Assembly (NCBI RefSeq): GCF_000427885.1
Contig: NZ_ATYW01000011.1
Coordinates: 127,001-191,000, forward strand
Length of the DNA: 64,000 nucleotides
Direction of reading: 5' to 3'
Source: Glycomyces tenuis DSM 44171
GTDB taxonomy: Bacteria > Actinomycetota > Actinomycetes > Mycobacteriales > Micromonosporaceae
The translations under genes and the position numbers were made by a program. The notes under the pieces were generated by a model that worked only from the letters and a program-made list of their open reading frames with translations, made no database searches and was not told the DNA's origin. Below are positions 53,019 to 60,267 of this stretch, piece after piece. The stretch's first letter is position 1; every line of letters begins with the position of its first letter.

Positions 53019-53528
53019 TCAGACGGCCTCGATCCTGGTGAGGTGTTCGCCGAGCTCCCACTCGGTGGGGCAGTCGTGGACAGGCTCGGTGAGGAAGGCG
53101 TAGGTGCGATCGCCGAGGATTTCGCGGCACTGCTCGGCGTCGCCGTGCAGGGACAGGCCGCGGCGCAGCCGCAGCCGCTCCTCGGTGAGCTGGACGAGCC
53201 GCTGCTTGACCTTGCCGTCTTCGAAGGGGCCGCGGCGGGCCTCGGCGAAGATCAGCTGGTCCTCCCAGCGGTTGACCTCGATGAACGGCCGCCATGTGGG
53301 GCTGTTGACGCTCTGGGTGGTGAGCTCGGGGCCCGGCTCGGTGTCGGGGCGCAGCGCGGAGAGCATCGCGCCGACGGTCAGGGCGGCGAGGGCGAGGAGC
53401 GCGAGCTGCCACAGCAGCAGGTCGACGCCGGAGATGCGCGCCAGGCCCCACAGCGCGACGGCGGCGGCGAGGACGCCGACGGCCGGCCAGAACCGCAGCC
53501 GCCCGAACGGGGCGAAGAAGTCGTTCAC
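53019..53528 (-). CDS. Membrane-anchored protein of MoxR operon
   Basis: 169 residues: two adjacent helices (LRFWPAVGVLAAAVALWGLA and LLLWQLALLALAALTVGAML), then a hydrophilic domain with VNRWEDQLIFAEARRG and a C-terminus ELGEHLTRIEAV. No family recognised. The GTG start at 53528 overlaps the DUF4129 stop, and it comes just before moxR. Confidence 0.82.
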   Translation of the reverse strand: MNDFFAPFGRLRFWPAVGVLAAAVALWGLARISGVDLLLWQLALLALAALTVGAMLSALRPDTEPGPELTTQSVNSPTWRPFIEVNRWEDQLIFAEARRGPFEDGKVKQRLVQLTEERLRLRRGLSLHGDAEQCREILGDRTYAFLTEPVHDCPTEWELGEHLTRIEAV

Positions 53529-54292
53529 CGCGCCTCCTTGACGCCGAGCTGGTGTTGCAGCTCGAGCAGGGCCGAGCGCGCCCGGTCCCGGTCGTCCTCG
53601 CCGACCTCGTGCGGGGAGTAGCGGGCCCGCAGGTACGTCCTGGAGAGCCGGGTGAGCGAGGCGCCTTCCAGCTCGTGGCGTTCGAGGAGCCTGCGCACCA
53701 GGTCCGCCGGCGTGTCGGAGGCTTCCTTCTGGATGCCGACCCGTTCGGCGGCGCTCTCGAAGTGGACCCAGCAGGCGATGATGGCGCTGCGCGGGTCGGT
53801 GCCGAGGTCGATCTCGGCGAGCCCGGCCGCGAGGGCCTCTTCGACGAGGGCCACGTCGCGGTGGAGGTACTGGGGGTCGGCTTCCCGGCGGCGCTCGACG
53901 GCCCGCGCGTCGACCAGCCACCGGACGAGCTGCCGCGCCAGCAGCGCCAGGATGAGCGCGACGGGGGCGCCGACGAGGATCCCGAGGATCAGCCACGAGA
54001 CCCACGACGGCAGCGAGGGCTCGCCGGTCTCCTCGACCACCTGCTCGCTGGTCATCGTCTCCTCCGGCATCGTCTCAAACGCCGGCGGGGAGACGGTGCC
54101 CTCGGTGTCGAGCAGGACCTCGCCCTCGCGCCATTGCACGCCGGTGCCCTGGGCGGCGATCCCGACCACGACGAGCGCGGCGACGGCCACGACGACGGGC
54201 AGCCAGCGGCGCATCAGCGAGCGCCCGATCTCGCCGTGTCCGGCGGTGCGGCGTGCGTCATGGGTGACCTCGTGGGGGTGACTCGAACTCAT
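53525..54292 (-). CDS. DUF4129 domain membrane protein
   Basis: 255 residues. Two transmembrane helices (about 31-48 and 99-123) and a C-terminal DUF4129 domain recognised by ACWVHFESAAERVGIQKEASDTPADLVRRLLERH and YLRARYSPHEVGEDDRDRA. It is the first gene of the operon. ATG 54292 is chosen to begin before the membrane helix; the open frame continues to 54490 without a credible start. Often paired with transglutaminase-type genes elsewhere, absent here. Confidence 0.88.
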   Translation of the reverse strand: MSSSHPHEVTHDARRTAGHGEIGRSLMRRWLPVVVAVAALVVVGIAAQGTGVQWREGEVLLDTEGTVSPPAFETMPEETMTSEQVVEETGEPSLPSWVSWLILGILVGAPVALILALLARQLVRWLVDARAVERRREADPQYLHRDVALVEEALAAGLAEIDLGTDPRSAIIACWVHFESAAERVGIQKEASDTPADLVRRLLERHELEGASLTRLSRTYLRARYSPHEVGEDDRDRARSALLELQHQLGVKEAR

Positions 54293-54549
54293 GTTGCGTG
54301 ACGCCCACCATAACGCCAGAAGCGAGCAAACGCCCACCGAGGCCTGCCGAACCCCTCGCCGGAAGCTCGCCCGCCGTCGTCCCGACCTCGCTTGCAGGCG
54401 AACGGGCGACGAGCGCCGCCGAGCCGAGCGATCGATCAAGAGCCGGGAGGCGACAACGTCGTTGTTCCGAATCCCGCACAACGCGAACATGTTGATCGAA
54501 CTCGCTCACGAACACCGAACTGTCGGACCAGATCGCTACCGTTCGTCAC

Positions 54550-54942
54550 ATGAGCAACACGACAACAGGTCCGAAAGCCCATCCGCGCCGACGCCTGCCG
54601 CTCGAAGGGGTCGGCTTGACGGAACTCGTCCATTGCGCCGATCCCAGAGAACCCGAAGCTGAACTGCACCTTGAGGACGGTCGCGTGATCAAGCTGGCGA
54701 TCGGAGACCTCGAACTCGTCTCGGAGGTCGGCGTACGCGTGACGATGCGCTACAACGATGATTCCTCTTATATCGCACGGTACACCTGCGAGAAATCGAC
54801 GCTGGAGAGCGTGGAGATCGGCTTCGACGACCCCGGCTGGCAGCACGAGTTCAACAGCGAGGTGGACCAATGGGTGGCAAGCGGCTACGCGGATGAGCTT
54901 CACTGTGTCGTCGACGCCAGGATCGCGATTCGAGCGGTCTGA
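54550..54942 (+). CDS. Hypothetical protein
   Basis: 130 residues, no family recognised. It is hydrophilic and acidic, with alternating strands (EAELHLEDGRVIKLAIGDLELVS, GVRVTMRYNDD) suggesting a small beta-rich protein, and ends DELHCVVDARIAIRAV. Codon use is ordinary for the genome but with slightly more A/T than neighbours. It begins an accessory region of poorly conserved genes. Confidence 0.6.
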   Translation: MSNTTTGPKAHPRRRLPLEGVGLTELVHCADPREPEAELHLEDGRVIKLAIGDLELVSEVGVRVTMRYNDDSSYIARYTCEKSTLESVEIGFDDPGWQHEFNSEVDQWVASGYADELHCVVDARIAIRAV

Positions 54943-55098
54943 AGGCGTGGTGGCGAGCTCCGGTGAAGCGCTCGGAATCGGCCGGCGAGGTCAAGCGCCC
55001 CAGCACCGATGAGAGCCTCCCGGACCGGTGCTCATCGGCGTCGATGCCGGGAAGCGAGATATTCGTCGACGGCTTCCCGGCTGCTCAACGTGCGCGCT

Positions 55099-55467
55099 TC
55101 AGCCTTCGCAGAGGCGGAGGTGGGCCGCCCATGTCCGGCGGGCGGCGTCGATGAGGTCGGCGCTGTTGGTGCCGTGCCTGACCCAGTCGAGGTGGACCGG
55201 TTCGCACATCCACAGTTCGGCGGCCGTGAAGCCGTCGAGCCCGCAGACCGAGCCGATCGCGGCCGGGTCGATCGCCTCGAACGACAGGCGCAACCTGGGC
55301 CGGTTCGGGACGTGGGCGAACCGGACGACGCGGCCGCCGACGGTCTCGCGGGCCAGGATCGGCAGGCCGGTGTACTCGAAATCGCCGCGCGAGTTCGTCA
55401 GGATCGGCTCCGGGGCGAAGCCGACGAGGAATCGGCGCCGACGGGTGCGGTGGAGCATCGGGTTCAC
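55099..55467 (-). CDS. Hypothetical protein
   Basis: 122 residues from GTG 55467, chosen for GGGGGAG 7 bases upstream. Sequence includes RRRRFLVGFAPEPILTNSRGDFEYTGLPILA and a C-terminal AARRTWAAHLRLCEG. No family recognised. Its start overlaps by four bases (GTGA) the end of a short open frame on the same strand, so it may be the second gene of a small pair. Confidence 0.55.
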   Translation of the reverse strand: MNPMLHRTRRRRFLVGFAPEPILTNSRGDFEYTGLPILARETVGGRVVRFAHVPNRPRLRLSFEAIDPAAIGSVCGLDGFTAAELWMCEPVHLDWVRHGTNSADLIDAARRTWAAHLRLCEG

Positions 55468-55580
55468 AGCGCTACTCCCCCGATCGCCGGGTGGCAGGTG
55501 TCGAAATGCCGCTCCCACTGGAGCTCGACCGCCGCGCCCATAGCCGTCTCGCTGACGCTCACCTGCGCGGCGGGCCTCAT
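55464..55580 (-). CDS. Possible small ORF coupled to next gene
   Basis: 38 codons from ATG 55580, ending GAAVELQWERHF and then CHPAIGGVAL, with stop overlapping the next start as GTGA. Third positions are G/C rich. The frame is open further upstream to 55802, so the start is uncertain, and it could be chance. Confidence 0.3.
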   Translation of the reverse strand: MRPAAQVSVSETAMGAAVELQWERHFDTCHPAIGGVAL

Positions 55581-55743
55581 GGCGTCAACTTCCACACCCT
55601 GCGCGGCGCATTCGACCCCATGTGGTGGATCCCCGACCTGTGGCTGCTCGGATGCCGCGGCCGCCTCGGCAGACGACCACCTGAGCCGCTTATGATGTCG
55701 GTGGCCGCCCGGGCCTGTGCGCACACGAAAAGGGGTCCATGAC

Positions 55744-56349
55744 ATGAGCATCCCCGACTCGACTCCCGCCCCAGCCGACGGAGCCCCGGTTCTCGACACC
55801 AAGGTCCGCCGGAAACGCCTCTACGCCGATCCGCGGGTCATCGCCTTCGGCAGGAAGTCGATGGCGCTCGCCGAAGTCGAATGGGTGGGCTATTCGGCGA
55901 TCCACACCACCACGCACCGGCTCCTCACCCCCGCGAGCCACGACGGCCAATGGGATTTCGTGGTCGGCAAGTACCCCTACTACGGCGGGCCGCAGGTGAT
56001 CGTCCACTTCTACGAGCCGGGCCGCAGCAGCGCCCCGCCTCCGGAATGGGTGTTCCTGATGAACCTGGCCGCGCAGTATGTGGAGCCGCGGCTGCTCGCC
56101 GAGCTCATCGACCAGGTGCGGCGCGGCGAGACCGTCACGGTCGGCGGCAGCGTCAAAGTCGACAAGAGCGGCATATCGTGCCCCAAGCCGCGGATGTCCC
56201 TGCCGTGGGGATCGGTCGGCGGTGCGCGGCCGTACAACGGCATGGTGTGGATCTACCAGACCGGCGTCGAGAAGCCGGTGCTGTCGGTGCCGCTGAGCCA
56301 CCCGAACGCAGGGCTGATCCCCGACCTCTTCGCCGCGTTCACCTCGTGA
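55744..56349 (+). CDS. Hypothetical protein
   Basis: 201 residues, no family recognised. Features: YADPRVIAFGRKSMALAEVEWVGYSA near the N-terminus, WDFVVGKYPYYGGPQVIVHFYEPG in the middle, TVTVGGSVKVDKSGISCPKP and FAAFTS at the end: a soluble beta-rich protein with several aromatic residues. AAAAGGGG lies about 9 bases before ATG 55744. Confidence 0.65.
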   Translation: MSIPDSTPAPADGAPVLDTKVRRKRLYADPRVIAFGRKSMALAEVEWVGYSAIHTTTHRLLTPASHDGQWDFVVGKYPYYGGPQVIVHFYEPGRSSAPPPEWVFLMNLAAQYVEPRLLAELIDQVRRGETVTVGGSVKVDKSGISCPKPRMSLPWGSVGGARPYNGMVWIYQTGVEKPVLSVPLSHPNAGLIPDLFAAFTS

Positions 56350-56437
56350 CGGTCCTCGGGCCGACCGCTGCGGGGAATATCGGTTGCCGCCGCGAAGCCG
56401 ACCCGTCAGGATGCGGCTCATGCATGAGGAGACGCGC

Positions 56438-57217
56438 ATGGCGAACGGACAGGCCGACGAGACGACCGAGCGCCCGCTCGCGCTGGTCACCGGCGCGGGC
56501 CGGTCGGTCGGCATCGCGGCGACGGTGGTGCTGGGCCTGGCCCGGGCCGGCTGGGACGTCGCCTTCACGTACTGGACCCCGTACGACGAGCGGATGCCGT
56601 GGGGCATCGAGGCGGAGGCGCCCGCGGCGCTGCGGGAGCAGGTGACCGCCCTGGGAGCGAGAACCGTCGGCATCGAAGCGGACTTGAACGACACGGCGGC
56701 CCCCGGGCGGCTGTTCGACCGCGTGGAACGCGAACTGGGCGGCGTCACCGCACTGGTGATGTGCCACTGCGAGTCGGTCGATTCCAGCATTATGGACACC
56801 ACTGTGGAGAGTTTCGACCGGCACTTCGCGGTGAACGCCCGGGCGACGTGGCTGCTGGTCCGCGAGTTCGGCCTGCGATTCCGCGGCCCGCACGGCAGCG
56901 GCCGGATCATCGGCTTCACCAGCGACCACACCGTCGGGAATCTGCCTTATGGAGCGAGCAAGGGGGCGATGGACCGGATCGTGCTGGCCGCCGCGCACGA
57001 GCTCTCCGAGCTGGGCGTGACCGCCAACGTGATCAACCCGGGGGCAATCGATACCGGTTGGATGAGGGAGGACCAGAAGGCGGACGGGGTCCGCTACACG
57101 CCGCTCGGACGACTCGGCGTGCCGCAGGACTGCGCGAACCTGGTCTCGTTCCTGTGCTCGCCCGAAGGCGGATGGATCAACGGCCAGCTCCTCAAGAGCA
57201 ACGGCGGCATCGCGTAG
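56438..57217 (+). CDS. Short-chain dehydrogenase/reductase
   Basis: 259 residues. Rossmann motif LVTGAGRSVGIA, ADLNDTAAPG, VNARATWLLVREF, catalytic YGASKGAM (Tyr-x3-Lys) with the Ser/Thr in GFTSDHT, and the usual end SFLCSPEGGWINGQLLKSNGGIA. It resembles the bacterial 3-oxoacyl-ACP reductase-like (FabG) group; substrate unknown. GAGGAG stands 6 bases before ATG 56438. Confidence 0.88.
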   Translation: MANGQADETTERPLALVTGAGRSVGIAATVVLGLARAGWDVAFTYWTPYDERMPWGIEAEAPAALREQVTALGARTVGIEADLNDTAAPGRLFDRVERELGGVTALVMCHCESVDSSIMDTTVESFDRHFAVNARATWLLVREFGLRFRGPHGSGRIIGFTSDHTVGNLPYGASKGAMDRIVLAAAHELSELGVTANVINPGAIDTGWMREDQKADGVRYTPLGRLGVPQDCANLVSFLCSPEGGWINGQLLKSNGGIA

Positions 57218-57292
57218 CCGAGCCCACGCGAGGCTGCCGAACACATTCTGACGCCCCTTCAAGCCAACGACACGCAGCCCAAGGTGCCCATT

Positions 57293-57765
57293 TCAAGCCG
57301 AGTGGTGTTCGTAGCTGTTGAGGGCTTGGACAGCTTTGGCGATGCGGGTGACCGGGTGCGGGTCGCAGCGGACTTCGTCGAATACGCCCCAGCTCTTGAG
57401 TTGGGCGAACATACGCTCGCCGGGTCCGCGGAGCCGGGCGTGGAGACGGTTGTATTCCTTTTGCCACTCGGGTTTGTTCTTGCCCTTGATCGGCGTGGCC
57501 GCCAGGCCTGCGCCGAGCCTGTCGTCGCCTTTGTCGCCGAGCGCGAACAGGCCGCGCTCTGCCAGCAGGCGCGGGATGAGGGGGGGTTCGTCCCTGCGGG
57601 CGGCGGTATCGTGGATCGAGCCGCGGATCACCCCCGAGATCCACAGCAGGTTCTCTCGCGTCGGCGATGGCCTGCAAGTTCATGCTGCGCCGTTTGTGTT
57701 TGCCGGAGCAGCAGGGCCGGTCGATGGCGTTGCGGTTGATGCCGACGAGAGCGCCCGAGGATCAC
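57293..57765 (-). pseudogene. IS5-family transposase remnant
   Basis: C-terminal part of a DDE transposase: KHKRRSMNLQAIADA, then after a frameshift near 57655 ENLLWISGVIRGSIHD, and ALGDKGDDRLG, WQKEYNRLHARLRGPGERMFAQLKSWGVF, ending QALNSYEHHSA. The N-terminal half and terminal repeats are absent. It is joined directly to another transposase relic, so both are dead. Confidence 0.75.
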
Positions 57766-58310
57766 GAATGCGGCGCCGGCCCGCTCGGCGTGGCCCTCCC
57801 CGGGCAGGGCATCGACCGCGGCGAACAGCTCAGGACGGTTGTCCTTGCAGCACAGCAGATAGTCGATACCTCGGTCGAGCACCACCTGAGCGGTCTCGAC
57901 ACAGCAGTGCACCGCGTCGGCGCTGACCAGCGTTGAGGCCAGATCCAGCGTGTCGATCAGACGCCTGGTGGCAGCGTTCTCGTCGTCATCGGTGGCCAGC
58001 AGGGTCTTACCCAAGGCACGATCGCCCGAGTCGTGCGCGGCCACCAGCAGCGGTTTGACCTTGCCCGCAGCCGCTTGCCGTCGATGCGGACCTGATCGTC
58101 AGGGGCGAAGGCCAGCTGCCGGCCCCGTGGGCAGGGCGGCAACGCCTTCGGGATCGCCTAGCCCAGTAGCCTGCGGAAGGTGTCGTATCCGGGAGCGGTG
58201 AAACGGACGCCCAGCGGTCCGGCCAGGGTTCGGGCGCCCGTCGCTTCCAGGCACCGTGGCCAGGCGCAAGTCTCCCGCACAGGGCCTATCCCGTCAGCTG
58301 CACAGCAGAG
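57766..58310 (-). pseudogene. ISAs1-family transposase remnant
   Basis: Pieces in three frames: GARTLAGPLGVRFTAPGYDTFRRLLG (58158-58235), then QVRIDGKRLR (about 58075-58105), and after a shift KVKPLLVAAHDSGDRALGKTLL... TLVSADAVHCCVETAQVVLDRGIDYLLCCKDNRPEL. The VDGK and SADAVH motifs mark the ISAs1/H-repeat group. Frameshifted and truncated by the IS5-type relic. Confidence 0.7.
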
Positions 58311-58429
58311 AGCAGTCGTCTGCATCAGCAATCCTCTTGGGTGACACGGGAACGAGGTCTGGTGTCTGGACAAGAGCTGAAACCCAAGGCATCGTCCGAC
58401 CCGTTGGCCCGAATCTGTCGCATAGGAGT

Positions 58430-59704
58430 CTATTTTCCTACTGTCGACAATGTCGCCCCTTGATCTTCCGCAGAGGGAATCTCTTTCATATTTCTCAACG
58501 GAGTCAAGACCAGTGGAATAAAACCGGCGCACAACATCACCCCCGCGATCCAAAGCGAGGTGCGCACACCATAAATCTCACCTATCAGCCCACCGACAAA
58601 GGAGCCTATCGGCAGGGCACCCAAACCGAGAAACCTCAGGGTTGCGTTGACCCGGCCCAGCAGCGCATCTGGAGTTACCGCTTGGCGATAGCTCAATTGT
58701 GTCACGTTGAAGATGATCACACCAAAGGCAAAAATAGCCTGTCCGAGCATCGCGAATATAATTCGCCAATCTGGCTCCGCAAGTGGGATCATGATCGCCG
58801 CAGGACCCGCAAGCGCGAGGGAGACCCAGGTAGCCGGTCCGAATCCGATCAGTTTCGAGACATGTTTCACAGCCATGGCCCCTAGGATTCCTCCTACCCC
58901 CGAGCTAGCCAGGATCACACCGATCGTGACCTCAGGAAGTGACAGGTCTCGCGCCAAGAACAATATGACCATGGCTTGCAGGACGCCTGCCGACAAATTC
59001 CCCCAAGCGGCGGAAATCGCGATTGCACGTAGGATTGGATCCTTGAATACGAATCTCATTCCCTCGTTTATTTCGCGTCGCAGGTTGAGCTTGCGGAACA
59101 CTCGCTCACTGGCCTCGGGCCGTTGTATCCTCACAACCCATCCCACTGATGCACCCATGGACAGTGCCGCGATCAATATCGCGAGAGGACCGCTCAGTAT
59201 TGCGACAAGTGGGCCTGAAATCGTAGGACCACCAAGCCTGGAAACATTGCGCACAACTTCAAGATTTGCATTTGCGCGGGTTAGATTGTCGCTTCCAACC
59301 AGACTTGGAATATAACTTGTATAAGCGACATCGAAAAATACGGTAGCTATCCCAACTAGGAAAACTATGGCATAAAGCTGCCAAATTGAGAGGATTCCCA
59401 TAAAAGCAGCTATTGGAATGGTCATAAGAAAAAAGGCTCGCGCAAGATCAGTGACAATCAGTACCTTGCGCCGCGACAATCGATCAACCCATACGCCCGC
59501 CGGCAATCCGACTACAAGAAGTGCAAGAGATCCAAATGCACTGAGCAGTCCAACTTGAAATTCATTTGCGTCGAGAACGAGAATGGCTACGAGCGGGACA
59601 ACTACAATCGTTATGTTGACACTGATCTGACTTACAGTCGTTGAATAATACAAGCGTCGAAAGTTGCGATCTCGGAAGAGACTTGGGGATGTGTCTCGAA
59701 CCAC
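58430..59704 (-). CDS. MFS efflux transporter
   Basis: 424 residues, about 12 hydrophobic helices. The inter-helix loop GVWVDRLSRRKVLIVTDLARA and the following helices are typical of the MFS_3/EntS-like group of actinobacterial exporters (macrolide or siderophore efflux). DNA here is visibly poorer in G+C than in the core genes, indicating recent transfer. It is the last gene of the small-peptide cluster, same strand, with an intrinsic terminator 74 bases before its start, so it probably gets read-through or its own transcript. Natural cargo: the peptide product of the array (inference). Confidence 0.9.
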   Translation of the reverse strand: MVRDTSPSLFRDRNFRRLYYSTTVSQISVNITIVVVPLVAILVLDANEFQVGLLSAFGSLALLVVGLPAGVWVDRLSRRKVLIVTDLARAFFLMTIPIAAFMGILSIWQLYAIVFLVGIATVFFDVAYTSYIPSLVGSDNLTRANANLEVVRNVSRLGGPTISGPLVAILSGPLAILIAALSMGASVGWVVRIQRPEASERVFRKLNLRREINEGMRFVFKDPILRAIAISAAWGNLSAGVLQAMVILFLARDLSLPEVTIGVILASSGVGGILGAMAVKHVSKLIGFGPATWVSLALAGPAAIMIPLAEPDWRIIFAMLGQAIFAFGVIIFNVTQLSYRQAVTPDALLGRVNATLRFLGLGALPIGSFVGGLIGEIYGVRTSLWIAGVMLCAGFIPLVLTPLRNMKEIPSAEDQGATLSTVGK

Positions 59705-59771
59705 GGATCCTCGCTAAAGATACTAGTCAGTGATGATCTGCTGGATTCACAGAGTGGTGCTCCCAAGGAAT

Positions 59772-59819
59772 GAAAAAGTTTGTTTGGCGGTGAGGCAGTC
59801 ACCTCCCCGCCAAACAAAC
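59772..59819 (-). terminator. Intrinsic terminator after peptide array
   Basis: GTTTGTTTGGCGG (59778-59790) and CCGCCAAACAAAC (59807-59819) form a perfect 13-bp stem, extended inside by GAGG/CCTC; on the minus strand TTTTTC follows immediately. It ends the four-peptide transcript 11 bases past the last stop and limits reading into the MFS gene. Confidence 0.88.
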
Positions 59820-59829
59820 AGACTCGTGC

Positions 59830-59904
59830 TTATGGTTTGGTGGGGTACCCGTCCTCATCGTGAGGCTTAGGACGGAACCCACTAATACTAGGGCTGGACT
59901 TCAT
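59830..59904 (-). CDS. Small peptide gene 4, precursor-like
   Basis: 24 residues: MKSSPSISG then core FRPKPHDEDGYPTKP. An extra ATG directly in front (59905-59907) is in frame; the second ATG matches the length of copies 2 and 3 and stands 7 bases from AAAGGAG. Hydrophilic, with a basic/proline/acidic core and no cysteine, signal peptide or membrane segment. Last of the array, 11 bases before the terminator hairpin. Confidence 0.8.
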   Translation of the reverse strand: MKSSPSISGFRPKPHDEDGYPTKP

Positions 59905-59937
59905 CATGCTTCTCCTTTCAGTAACTTGCGGAAACGG

Positions 59938-60012
59938 CTAGGGCTTGACGGGATGCCCGTCCTCATCATGAGGCTTGGGACGAAACCCACTAACGCTAGG
60001 ACTGGTTTTCAT
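59938..60012 (-). CDS. Small peptide gene 3, precursor-like
   Basis: 24 residues: MKTSPSVSG then FRPKPHDEDGHPVKP. AAAGGAAGG lies 6 bases before the ATG. It differs from copy 4 by conservative changes only (S/T, I/V, Y/H, T/V). Silent as well as replacement differences between copies indicate selection on the peptide. Confidence 0.82.
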   Translation of the reverse strand: MKTSPSVSGFRPKPHDEDGHPVKP

Positions 60013-60045
60013 GAGCGCCTTCCTTTCAAAGGGTCGCGGGAACAG

Positions 60046-60120
60046 TTACGGTTTGACTGGATAACCGTCCTCATCATGAGGCCTAGGACGGAATCCGCTG
60101 ATGCCAGGCGTCTGACGCAT
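60046..60120 (-). CDS. Small peptide gene 2, precursor-like
   Basis: 24 residues: MRQTPGISG then FRPRPHDEDGYPVKP. GGAGGG stands just before the ATG. One Lys of the core is Arg. Stop TAA; 33 bases separate it from copy 3. Confidence 0.82.
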   Translation of the reverse strand: MRQTPGISGFRPRPHDEDGYPVKP

Positions 60121-60149
60121 TTATCCCTCCGTTCACTTTGGTCTAAGCT

Positions 60150-60233
60150 CTACTTACTGGGTCGTTTCGTGGGATACCCGTCCGCATCATGAGGCTTAGG
60201 GCGAAATTCAGTAATGCCAGGAGTGCTTCTCAT
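60150..60233 (-). CDS. Small peptide gene 1, divergent and longer
   Basis: 27 residues: MRSTPGITE then FRPKPHDADGYPTKRPSK. The Gly before Phe is Glu and one core Glu is Ala; the C-terminus is extended by three residues. AAGGGAG is 5 bases upstream. It follows the GNAT stop by 34 bases and is probably first of the array on a common transcript. Confidence 0.8.
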   Translation of the reverse strand: MRSTPGITEFRPKPHDADGYPTKRPSK

Positions 60234-60267
60234 TATGACTCCCTTCCTGGGATTTGAAGTAGAAACT

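Larger units (their letters stand above)
59830..60233 (-). repeat. Tandem array of four paralogous small-peptide genes
   Basis: Four homologous units of about 105-110 bases, each a Shine-Dalgarno sequence, a 24-27 codon ORF and a ~30-base spacer. The DNA GTCCTCATCATGAGG-like core (plus strand) recurs in every unit. Duplication with later divergence at both peptide and DNA level is evident. Confidence 0.9.

Noticed and set aside
55491-55742. 83-codon plus-strand frame before the hypothetical gene at 55744
   Set aside because: Lacks a ribosome-binding site and overlaps the minus-strand coupled frame; coding signal not convincing.
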